NCBI GenBank assembly: GCA_946612405.1
Contig: CAMOEQ010000002.1
Coordinates: 1 to 55,959, forward strand
Length of the DNA: 55,959 nt
From: an uncultured Erysipelotrichaceae bacterium
GTDB lineage: Bacteria > Bacillota_I > Bacilli_A > RFN20 > CAG-826
Direction: 5' to 3'
The first letter of the stretch is position 1. Each line of letters opens with the position of its first letter. Shown in pieces: positions 18,922 through 26,881 of the stretch. The notes beneath the pieces are model-generated. The model had not been told where the DNA came from. It worked only from the letters and a program-made list of their open reading frames with translations, and made no database searches. A program made the position numbers and the translations under genes.

Positions 18922-21519
18922 CTACTTCTTTGGAAGAGAAATATAATTCTTTTGACTAGAGAAAAAACCACTAAATACTTTACTTAATTTCATATCTTCA
19001 AAAACCCAACCATTTCCACTTGAGGTATAAAAACGAATTGTTTTTTTAGAAGTTTCACTTACTTCATAAATACAAGCAGAGATATTGCTTTCTTCATCAA
19101 ATGAAACTGAATCAGGTGCACCACCACATTGTTTTAATAAGTCATAAGAAAGTAATAAAGTATAAACTCTATATCCGCTCTCTTGTTCGATTGTGTAGTT
19201 TTCGCTTCCTAATGTTTTGCTAGTCAAAGTAAAGTTGGACGCCACACCATTATTATGTGCTTTATCAGACCACCACATTTGATCTTTCGCTTTATTTTTA
19301 ACATCATTCGAATTTATATAGCAAATAGTGTCATCGCTATAAATGCGGAAGTTAATATCGTAATAAGATTTGGTACCGGATGTATCCTTTGGATCGTATA
19401 AGTTCCAACCTGTTCCAAAATAAGAATCTAAATTAAGTAATAAATTAATGCCTTCTATACCTTCAATTCCATAATTAGGGTTGAAATGTCTTCCAAAGGA
19501 ATCGTTGACCATGACTTTAAGAATAAGTCCTGTTTCATCGCGATCATAAGATAAGTAAATACGATCGGCGTTATTAGGAATATCCTCATTAATCGCACCA
19601 TCGACTGCGTGGTAATAATATAAGAAATCAGTATTGGAATTCATATTGGAGAAGAAACATTTTCCATCCCCAGCAATTCTTAGATAAGTTGCGGTAGATA
19701 AAGGATCAATTTCTTCATCGACAATAACGTTGTTTCCACTTATGCTAACTTGTCTTTCAATTCCATTAAAATAATCAAAAGCCGCACCAAAAGTTTTGCT
19801 GCCAGTTAATCCAAGCGCTTCGTTACTAATAAGAATTCTTGTTTCGTACAAAACATCTAATGATGTTGTTACTGATGTTAATAAAGATTTTTCAGAGTCA
19901 TAAACAAAGTTATCCATATCTTCATTAAATGAATAGACTTTAACTTCTTTTCCATCATAATCAACACGATAATCGCCGTTTCTAAATGAATTAAAGCCAG
20001 TCTTTTCACTAGTATTAACATACAAGGAAGCAACCTCATCGTCTTCAATCAAATAAGGAGATTCAAGTCTAACAAGAATATTGTCATCACTTCTACTAAC
20101 ACCACATTCTACGTAATTTAAAGACGGAACTTTGTTAATGGGAACTGCTAAATTAACTAGCTGCGAATACATCATCACATCTGCCAATTCGGTAGCATCG
20201 ACTTCTACAGAAATTATTTCAGATTCAAAATTAGCTTTGGTGATTTTAATTTTATTAACAACGTCTTTATAAACGTTGAGAGAAAATGCTCCGTTACTAT
20301 CCGTAGTTGTTGAAATAGATTCATGACCAAAAAGTTCAACTTTGAAGTTGTCCTTAGCAATTCCATCTCTAGCTTTTACTTTGCCTGAAATTGTTTTTGT
20401 TTCAGAACCAGTTGGCATCAAAACAAAATCTTGATAATATTCAACGCCATTTGCGTTTACCAAATTTTTAGCATCATAAATTAATTTTGTTTTATCAAAA
20501 CCAATTTTCGAAACTTCGACAATAAAATCATCTGTTGTTTCAACATTCTCAAAGAAGAAAAAGCCTTGAGAGTCGGTTTCAACATCAAATTTTTGTGTAG
20601 GTGTTTTTGAATAATAACCTTGAACTTGAGCCCTATAAATTGGATTGCCATCCTTGTCAAAAACTTTTCCGGTTACAGATGGGAAAGCTTCGTTTAAATT
20701 GGCATAGTCAGCACGTGAATAGAATCGGTTAGATTTTGTCAAAACAGGGTATGCATATGGCATATATTCATACGGGACTTTGAAAAGATTGTGACCAGAC
20801 ATACCTTCTCTTTTTCTAGAACCTGTCACATCATCCAAATATGATTCTACAAAAGAAAATGCAAATGGAGATTCTTTGTTGGCTTCGCCATAAAGGGAAA
20901 TATAAGGGATTCGATATTCTAAACAATAGCCAGTGTCATCTTTGGTGTTGTCATTTGGAATAGTTCCATATTTAAGACTTGTTTTAAGTTCTCCACCAAA
21001 ACCAATCATAGTGGTGCCCCAAGCTTTTCCGTTTCCTCTAAGAACTTTATCAAATCCAGAAACGCCTAGATAGATTTTTAAGTCATCTGTTTGAGGGGTA
21101 GTTCCACCATTAAGAAGAACATCAATTGATATTTCAACTCCATCTTCATCTTGGGCATTATTATTGCCGATTGCTCTTTTTGTAACTTGTTTATCATTCA
21201 CATCAAAAAACATGTATAGAGCTTGATTGGAATGATATGTGTATAAATCAACATTATATTTATTACTATCTTTTGGTTTAGTTCCAAAACTCAAAACTGG
21301 ATCGCCATATACCCCATCACGATAGCCATCTAAAAGAATTTCGCTATCGCTAATGTCGTTTGTATCAAAATCAAATTGAGAAATTGATTCTTCCTTATCT
21401 TCAACATAATTTTCATATGTTGAAGGTGCAATAGCAAAAGCAATAGACGCGCTCAAAGTAACTAGGGTACTAGTTTGAAGTAATGGAAGTATTGTTTTCT
21501 TAAGAAAAAACTTAATCAT
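18922..21519 (-). CDS. Secreted CBM9-like / CarboxypepD_reg-like protein
   Basis: This 865-residue exported protein has a hydrophobic signal segment at about 8-32 (ending SIAFAIA). Residues ~45-250 look like a CBM9/DOMON-type sugar-binding sandwich (LDGYRDGVYGDPVL, DEDGVEISIDV, YCLEYRIPY). Two carboxypeptidase-regulatory-like Ig-fold modules follow at about 275-370 (GKVFDKDGNPI..., DSQGFFFFENV) and 375-450 (SGKVKARDGIA, DSNGAFSLNV). At least one more CBM9-like module fills the C-terminus (~630-850). No catalytic site is evident. Its place directly after the permeases suggests capture or display of the same glycan. AAAGGA for its ATG lies inside the end of the permease gene. Confidence 0.75.
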   Translation of the reverse strand: MIKFFLKKTILPLLQTSTLVTLSASIAFAIAPSTYENYVEDKEESISQFDFDTNDISDSEILLDGYRDGVYGDPVLSFGTKPKDSNKYNVDLYTYHSNQALYMFFDVNDKQVTKRAIGNNNAQDEDGVEISIDVLLNGGTTPQTDDLKIYLGVSGFDKVLRGNGKAWGTTMIGFGGELKTSLKYGTIPNDNTKDDTGYCLEYRIPYISLYGEANKESPFAFSFVESYLDDVTGSRKREGMSGHNLFKVPYEYMPYAYPVLTKSNRFYSRADYANLNEAFPSVTGKVFDKDGNPIYRAQVQGYYSKTPTQKFDVETDSQGFFFFENVETTDDFIVEVSKIGFDKTKLIYDAKNLVNANGVEYYQDFVLMPTGSETKTISGKVKARDGIAKDNFKVELFGHESISTTTDSNGAFSLNVYKDVVNKIKITKANFESEIISVEVDATELADVMMYSQLVNLAVPINKVPSLNYVECGVSRSDDNILVRLESPYLIEDDEVASLYVNTSEKTGFNSFRNGDYRVDYDGKEVKVYSFNEDMDNFVYDSEKSLLTSVTTSLDVLYETRILISNEALGLTGSKTFGAAFDYFNGIERQVSISGNNVIVDEEIDPLSTATYLRIAGDGKCFFSNMNSNTDFLYYYHAVDGAINEDIPNNADRIYLSYDRDETGLILKVMVNDSFGRHFNPNYGIEGIEGINLLLNLDSYFGTGWNLYDPKDTSGTKSYYDINFRIYSDDTICYINSNDVKNKAKDQMWWSDKAHNNGVASNFTLTSKTLGSENYTIEQESGYRVYTLLLSYDLLKQCGGAPDSVSFDEESNISACIYEVSETSKKTIRFYTSSGNGWVFEDMKLSKVFSGFFSSQKNYISLPKK

Positions 21520-21521
21520 AA

Positions 21522-22478
21522 TTATCCTTTAACAGCGCCAATTGACATCGATTTAATAAAGAACCTTTGTAAGATTAAATAAACCACAACCATTGGTAAG
21601 CAAGACATAACTGCGCCAGCAAAGACAACGGTTTGACGACCGCTACCAATGTAAGCACTATTAATAGAAGCCATGATGACTTGCAAAGTCATATTTTCGG
21701 TTGATGTTAAATAAATTGATGGAGCAAAATAATCATTCCATATACCCATAAACCAGAAAATATCCTGAGCCGCTATAGCAGGAAGCAATAACGGAAGCAT
21801 GATTTGAAGGAACATTCTAAAGGTTGAACAACCATCGATTCTAGCGGCTTCAAAGAGTTCGCTAGGAATGCCTTTCATATATTGAATGAAGAAAAACATT
21901 GTTCCAACGTGAATAAATAGGTGAGGAATAATTAATGGCAATAACGTATCTAACCAGCCCATACTTGAATAAGCAATATAACGTGGCATTAATAAAACAG
22001 CTCCTGGAACCATCATTCCACTTAAAAGGAACAACAACCAGAATTGTTTGTGATGTAATTTCAATTTAGCAAACGAGAAAGCGGAAAGACCTGCAAAAAA
22101 TGTTCCAATAGGAATAACCGCCACAACAACAATTAATGTGTTTTTATAACCAACAAGTAAATTTGCATCAATAATAACCTTCTGATAGTTTTCAAAATTG
22201 AACCATCTTTCTGGGAACATATAGGCAATACGAGCAAAATATTCTTCGCTTGATCTAAATGAAGAAAGAACCATGAAAATGAGTGGGAACAAAACAAGAA
22301 AAGCTAAGAAGGCTAAAACGGCATTTGCCCCTATGCCACCAAAGACACTTAAAACACGATCACGAATATCTCTTTTTTGAGCTTCGCTTCTTTTACCAGT
22401 AACTTTCTGTTTATGATTTTTTCTCTTTTTAGAAATGATTACTGGAGGTGTTAATACTGTTTCATCAATGTATAGCAT
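21522..22478 (-). CDS. Carbohydrate ABC transporter permease (MalG type)
   Basis: This 318-residue inner-membrane protein has about six TM segments. The family EAA loop is clear near residue 225 (EAARIDGCSTFRMF, then LPLLLPAI). I chose the ATG at 22478 because it lies directly after the stop of the partner permease gene; an upstream start would overlap that gene by about 70 bases. It has a long basic N-terminal tail (KKRKNHKQK). With the 22480-23448 protein it should form the membrane channel for the sugar caught by the 23452-25014 lipoprotein, powered by the ATPase at 25210-26529. Confidence 0.92.
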   Translation of the reverse strand: MLYIDETVLTPPVIISKKRKNHKQKVTGKRSEAQKRDIRDRVLSVFGGIGANAVLAFLAFLVLFPLIFMVLSSFRSSEEYFARIAYMFPERWFNFENYQKVIIDANLLVGYKNTLIVVVAVIPIGTFFAGLSAFSFAKLKLHHKQFWLLFLLSGMMVPGAVLLMPRYIAYSSMGWLDTLLPLIIPHLFIHVGTMFFFIQYMKGIPSELFEAARIDGCSTFRMFLQIMLPLLLPAIAAQDIFWFMGIWNDYFAPSIYLTSTENMTLQVIMASINSAYIGSGRQTVVFAGAVMSCLPMVVVYLILQRFFIKSMSIGAVKG

Positions 22479-22479
22479 A

Positions 22480-23448
22480 TTATAAATCCAAAACCCATTT
22501 ATTTGATAAGCGGAACTGAATGATCGTAATCGACATAATAACAACACCTAATAGGATAGCGGCAGCCGATGCTAATGAATAATTATATTCATTCAAACCA
22601 TAGTTCCAAATATAGAAAACGACTGTCCAAGCATTCGGGTTTTTATTAGCAAAAACTGCCGAATCTGCATATGACTGCAGACACCCAGACATTCGCATAA
22701 TTAGCAAATAGAACGTAACAGGAGTCAACATTGGGAAAGTAATATGGAAGAAACGTTTAAATGGGCCTGCTCCATCCATCTCTGCCGCTTCATAATATTC
22801 CTTAGAAATATTACACATAGAAGCATAATAAAGAATCATCGCGCTTCCCATGCCATTAATAGAATTTTTAATAATGATAGCTGCAATTAGTGGAACTCTT
22901 TGTTTAGTCCATTGAACAGTGATATCGAAAACGTTGTTAATAACACCGCTGGAGTCTGGAGTAGCTCCATCTAAAAAGATGATTCTCCAAATAACGTTAG
23001 CAGCAACAGCGCTACATACGGTTGGTAAATAAAGTAAAACTCTAAATATAGTGTTTGTTTTTCTGCAACCCTTAGAATTGGCTAATGTCGCACATAATAG
23101 ACCTAAGAAAATAGCAATTGGCACTTCGATAATAAAACAAGCCGTTGTAACAACACTATCAACAAAAGTCCTTCCTTGAACTGATGACACATCAAGAAGG
23201 GTTTGGAAATTCTTAAAACCAACAAATGTATACTCGAATGTAAATTGGTTATAATCGCCAAAAGCTAAAACTAAAGCAACAATTAATGGAATAATTGTAA
23301 AAATACTGAAGCTAATCACAGGAGGTAAAATGAAAGCAAGAGCTGTAATTCTTTCGCGTCTTAAAAGTTTGCTAGTTTTTTTCTTAACTTTAACTTTTGG
23401 AATTGCGAAAGTTTGATTCAGTTCTGCTTCGTTTACAAAACAACTCAT
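22480..23448 (-). CDS. Carbohydrate ABC transporter permease (MalF type)
   Basis: This 322-residue permease has about six TM segments and an EAA loop near residue 220 (EAAEMDGAGPFKRF, then FPMLTPV). GGAAGA inside the end of the binding-protein gene serves its ATG, showing tight coupling (3-base gap). It is the MalF-type partner in a family-1 carbohydrate importer. The imported sugar cannot be read from the sequence; GH43 neighbours hint at arabinose- or xylose-containing oligosaccharides. Confidence 0.92.
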   Translation of the reverse strand: MSCFVNEAELNQTFAIPKVKVKKKTSKLLRRERITALAFILPPVISFSIFTIIPLIVALVLAFGDYNQFTFEYTFVGFKNFQTLLDVSSVQGRTFVDSVVTTACFIIEVPIAIFLGLLCATLANSKGCRKTNTIFRVLLYLPTVCSAVAANVIWRIIFLDGATPDSSGVINNVFDITVQWTKQRVPLIAAIIIKNSINGMGSAMILYYASMCNISKEYYEAAEMDGAGPFKRFFHITFPMLTPVTFYLLIMRMSGCLQSYADSAVFANKNPNAWTVVFYIWNYGLNEYNYSLASAAAILLGVVIMSITIIQFRLSNKWVLDL

Positions 23449-23451
23449 TTT

Positions 23452-25014
23452 TTATCTTCCAAGTTTAACGTTTGATTCAGTAATTCTTGATTGAAGGATA
23501 TCTTTATAAGCTGCGACAAGTTGAGCACCTGTCATATTTTCATCAGCCCAGAATTTGGTCGAGTTAACGACTTTAGACCAGTCAGATAAATATTCATTAG
23601 AAAGGATTCGAGTTTGATGTTTGGCTCTACCGGTAATATGATCAGTTTCACTAGAACCATCAACAACATCAATAAAAGCGCCTAAATTGCTTGGATTAAC
23701 CGGAATCTTTTTGCCACTATAGGTGGTAACGTTACCTAAACCAAACTTAATATATTCATCTTTCATAGAAATAAGGTTTGGAAGTTGTGTACCTTTTTGA
23801 TAAAGCTCTCTTTGAGCATCTTCTTGAATGGTTAACCATTTGCAGAATTTTAAAGCAGCGGCTCTTTGGAGGTTGGTAGTTGTTGTTTTATTAGAAATAC
23901 AATAACCTGCAGAACCTATTTGAGCGGTTGAAATGCCATCGTCTGCAGTATCATAAACTCCATCAGCGCCTGGGCCATATGGAACCGGAACCATTCTAAC
24001 AGTAAAATCTTTACCTTCAGGATCTTCGCTGGTAACACCCCAGAAGTTCTCGCAGTCCCAAGGACCAAAGAATGAGAACAATGCATTTTGACCAACGAAT
24101 GAATTATAACCAGTGGTTGTATTACTGCCGGAGGAACCAGCCATCATACCATATTTAAATGCTAAGTCGTGCATCCAATCAAGAGCGCCAGCAAATTGCG
24201 GTTCTTCAATTCTTGAAGCGCTACCATCATCAGTAAAGAAATCAGCGTTGTTAGAGAAGATAGCAGCATTTAGTTCATAGTGAGATAAAACATATTTGGT
24301 ACCAATTGTAGATTGGTTGTCATTGAAATATTTTTGAATTTTGACGCCTAATTCACAGAATTTTTCCCAAGAAACTGGATTCTTATCATCTAAATAAGTT
24401 GCTTTAACGTTTGCATAAGACATATTAGGATCACTAGCTTCAAGAGCGGTGCATACTTTTTTCATTAAGTTTTCGTTATAACAAAGTGAGAATGTAGAAA
24501 TGTCTTTTGGTAGAGCATACAATCCAGCGCCTTCGGTATTTCCAACAATTTTTGTTTGAGGATTATACATATATCTTTCATATCCGGCTTCCCAAACATC
24601 GGCCAATTCAGCTTTAGTGACATATTTTGAGAAATCCCAAATAACACTATTGAAGGCATATTGATAGAAGTCGGTATCAGGCATAAAGAATAAGTCTGGT
24701 AAGTTATTTGACGAGTTCGCTAAAGTATTTAAATATGAACTCGATGGGTGACATGTATATTTAACTTTAATGTTTGGGCAAACCTCTGTTGAGAAAGTAT
24801 TCGCAATATTTGTAAAAATTTCACGAGCAGCTTGACCACCCCAAGTCCACCAATCAATTTCGATTACTTGATCTTCTGGCAAATCAATTTCGCCAGTTTC
24901 AGTGTTATACCATTCGTCGATGTTGGCGTCTGTCATAATTTGAGCGCCAGAACATCCACCCATGGCTAATACAAGAGGAAAGAGTACAAATAGACCTAAT
25001 GTTTTATTTTTCAT
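23452..25014 (-). CDS. Sugar-binding lipoprotein of ABC importer
   Basis: This 520-residue family-1 extracellular solute-binding lipoprotein has lipobox MGGC (Cys20). The start is the ATG at 25014: GAGGAG lies seven bases before it, whereas the in-frame ATG at 25041 has no such site. The mature protein begins with an IDWWTWGGQAAREI stretch, typical of these binding proteins. It captures the oligosaccharide outside the membrane and passes it to the MalF/MalG permeases encoded immediately downstream. It is the first gene of the long minus-strand operon, with promoter and operator-like site at 25047-25096. Confidence 0.92.
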   Translation of the reverse strand: MKNKTLGLFVLFPLVLAMGGCSGAQIMTDANIDEWYNTETGEIDLPEDQVIEIDWWTWGGQAAREIFTNIANTFSTEVCPNIKVKYTCHPSSSYLNTLANSSNNLPDLFFMPDTDFYQYAFNSVIWDFSKYVTKAELADVWEAGYERYMYNPQTKIVGNTEGAGLYALPKDISTFSLCYNENLMKKVCTALEASDPNMSYANVKATYLDDKNPVSWEKFCELGVKIQKYFNDNQSTIGTKYVLSHYELNAAIFSNNADFFTDDGSASRIEEPQFAGALDWMHDLAFKYGMMAGSSGSNTTTGYNSFVGQNALFSFFGPWDCENFWGVTSEDPEGKDFTVRMVPVPYGPGADGVYDTADDGISTAQIGSAGYCISNKTTTTNLQRAAALKFCKWLTIQEDAQRELYQKGTQLPNLISMKDEYIKFGLGNVTTYSGKKIPVNPSNLGAFIDVVDGSSETDHITGRAKHQTRILSNEYLSDWSKVVNSTKFWADENMTGAQLVAAYKDILQSRITESNVKLGR

Positions 25015-25046
25015 AAGTTTCTCCTCGACGATATATTTCATATAGA

Positions 25047-25075
25047 ATTATAGCAACAACAATTTCTATCCTCAA
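25047..25075 (-). promoter_or_regulatory. promoter of the ABC/GH43 operon
   Basis: On the minus strand TTGAGG (25070-25075) and a perfect TATAAT (25047-25052) are 17 bases apart, 32 bases before the start codon. Confidence 0.72.
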
Positions 25076-25081
25076 TAATTT

Positions 25082-25096
25082 TGAAATTTTTTTTCA
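25082..25096. promoter_or_regulatory. putative operator TGAAA-N5-TTTCA
   Basis: TGAAATTTTTTTTCA is an inverted repeat six bases upstream of the -35 of the minus-strand operon and about 115 bases before the divergent ATPase gene. The arms are identical to those at 31028-31042. Further TTTTTTCA half-sites follow up to about 25165. Confidence 0.55.
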
Positions 25097-25209
25097 TTTT
25101 TTATCAGTTTTTTCATTTTTTTAGCCGTTTTTTTGAAAAAGTTTGTTATTTTTATTTCATTTTTTTCTTATTATTTATAAAATATAAGAGAATAGGGTGG
25201 TCTTTAATT

Positions 25210-26529
25210 ATGTCGACAGTTAAATTTGTTAATATAAACAAAATTTATGATAACAATGTTCAAGCCGTTTTTGATTTTAATCTAGATGTTAAAGATAAGG
25301 AATTTATCGTATTAGTCGGGCCTTCTGGTTGTGGTAAATCTACTACTCTCCGTATGTTGGCAGGTCTAGAAGAAATTACTTCTGGCGAAATTTTGATCGA
25401 TGGTGTTGTTGTAAATGATGTCTTACCAAAAAATCGTGATATCGCTATGGTTTTCCAAAACTATGCCTTATATCCACATATGACTGTTTATGACAATATG
25501 GCCTTTGCTTTGAAGATGAAAAACCTTCAAAAGGAAGAAATCGATAAAAGAGTTCGTGAAGCCGCCAAAATTCTAGCATTAGAAGAATATTTAAAACGCA
25601 AACCTAAAGCTCTTTCTGGTGGCCAAAGACAACGTGTCGCACTTGGAAGAGCTATTGTTAGAACTCCTAAAGTATTTTTAATGGATGAACCATTATCAAA
25701 CTTAGATGCTAAACTTCGTGTCCAAATGAGAAGTGAGATTACCAAGATTCATAAGAAAGTTAACGCTACTACAATTTATGTTACCCACGACCAAACCGAA
25801 GCTATGACAATGGCTGATCGAATTGTAATTATGAAAGACGGTTATGTTCAACAAATCGGTTCTCCAAAAGAAGTTTATAATTATCCAAATAATGTCTTTG
25901 TTGGTGGTTTTATTGGTTCTCCAGCCATGAATTTTATTAATTGTGTTTTTCATGAAAATAAACTGGATGCCGAAGGCGATAATAAGCAATTAATAAATAT
26001 AAAAATAGATGAAAATCAAAAGAAATTATTAAAGAAATACGCAGATATCAAAGTTTCAGAAATAAAAGCAATGCTTTCGAAAATTGACAAAGTTTTTGCT
26101 GACGATAATGTTGAAAATGAAGCGGGTGCTAAATCATTTATTGAACTAAAGAAAGCTGAAAAGAAAGTATCTAAAGATGATCAAAAAAAGATTGAACACC
26201 TCGAAAAACTGCTTTCTTTGAAAGAAAAATATACCCAAGAGTTAAAGGAATTTGAAAATGATGAAATTCATTTAATACTTGGAATCAGGCCAGAAGATAT
26301 TTCACTTGAAAAAGATAAAGCTAAAGACATTATCGAAGCCAAAGTTGAACTATCAGAATTATTAGGCCATGAATTAATCGTTTATACAAATGTTGCTGGT
26401 CAAAAAATTATTGTTAAAGAATCAGCAAATCATGAAGTGGAAGATGGCGAAGAAATCTTCCTTAAATTCGATCAATCGAAAATGCATTTCTTCGATAAAG
26501 ATACAACGAAAAGAATTGTTATTGAATAA
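25210..26529 (+). CDS. Sugar ABC transporter ATP-binding protein (MsmK/UgpC type)
   Basis: This 439-residue ATPase has Walker A GPSGCGKS (37-44), signature LSGGQ (135-139) and Walker B VFLMDE (155-160). The start is the ATG at 25210 after AGGGTGG; an in-frame upstream extension is a Phe-rich translation of the promoter T-tracts. The C-terminal regulatory (TOBE/MOP) region carries a lysine/glutamate-rich, probably coiled-coil insertion at about 265-355 before GIRPEDI, making the protein roughly 70 residues longer than usual for the family. It is divergent from the operon encoding the permeases and lipoprotein and most likely energises that importer; it may serve others too. Confidence 0.92.
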   Translation: MSTVKFVNINKIYDNNVQAVFDFNLDVKDKEFIVLVGPSGCGKSTTLRMLAGLEEITSGEILIDGVVVNDVLPKNRDIAMVFQNYALYPHMTVYDNMAFALKMKNLQKEEIDKRVREAAKILALEEYLKRKPKALSGGQRQRVALGRAIVRTPKVFLMDEPLSNLDAKLRVQMRSEITKIHKKVNATTIYVTHDQTEAMTMADRIVIMKDGYVQQIGSPKEVYNYPNNVFVGGFIGSPAMNFINCVFHENKLDAEGDNKQLINIKIDENQKKLLKKYADIKVSEIKAMLSKIDKVFADDNVENEAGAKSFIELKKAEKKVSKDDQKKIEHLEKLLSLKEKYTQELKEFENDEIHLILGIRPEDISLEKDKAKDIIEAKVELSELLGHELIVYTNVAGQKIIVKESANHEVEDGEEIFLKFDQSKMHFFDKDTTKRIVIE

Positions 26530-26531
26530 TT

Positions 26532-26870
26532 ATGGGCTTGTTTGCTAACACTTCAAAAAGAACGAATTCAAGTCAAACCGATGCGGTTTTAAAACCGATT
26601 ACATTTCGTTCTGGAGCAAGCGTTTCTCTTCAAAGAACTTTTGACGTTTTACAAAAATTTGAAGCTGATGAATTGCGCTCAATCGAAGATTATCATGAAA
26701 TTTATTTGGTAAAAAATGATGTTGAATTTACTTTGACTTTTATTGAAGATTTTGGCAAAACACATCTCTCTATTCTCGCTTTTAGTGAGAAACATCCTCT
26801 TAGATTAAAAAAGAATCTAAAAATAATTTCTGCCTTTATCAGAAGCGAATTAGAAACATATATTGAATAG
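26532..26870 (+). CDS. Small cytoplasmic protein of unknown function
   Basis: I do not recognise this 112-residue protein. It has no signal peptide or TM segment and is mixed alpha/beta in composition, with a basic C-terminal helix (LRLKKNLKIISAFIRSELETYI). It starts two bases after the stop of the ATPase gene and ends 11 bases before the GLUG/propeller lipoprotein, so it is almost certainly in the same transcript. No clear ribosome binding site precedes it, suggesting translational coupling to the ATPase. Confidence 0.7.
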   Translation: MGLFANTSKRTNSSQTDAVLKPITFRSGASVSLQRTFDVLQKFEADELRSIEDYHEIYLVKNDVEFTLTFIEDFGKTHLSILAFSEKHPLRLKKNLKIISAFIRSELETYIE

Positions 26871-26881
26871 GAAAAAGCATT

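Noticed and set aside
25081..25209. N-terminal extension of the ABC ATPase rich in Phe
   Set aside because: It is a translation of promoter T-tracts and the operator; the ATG at 25210 has a ribosome binding site and matches the family start.
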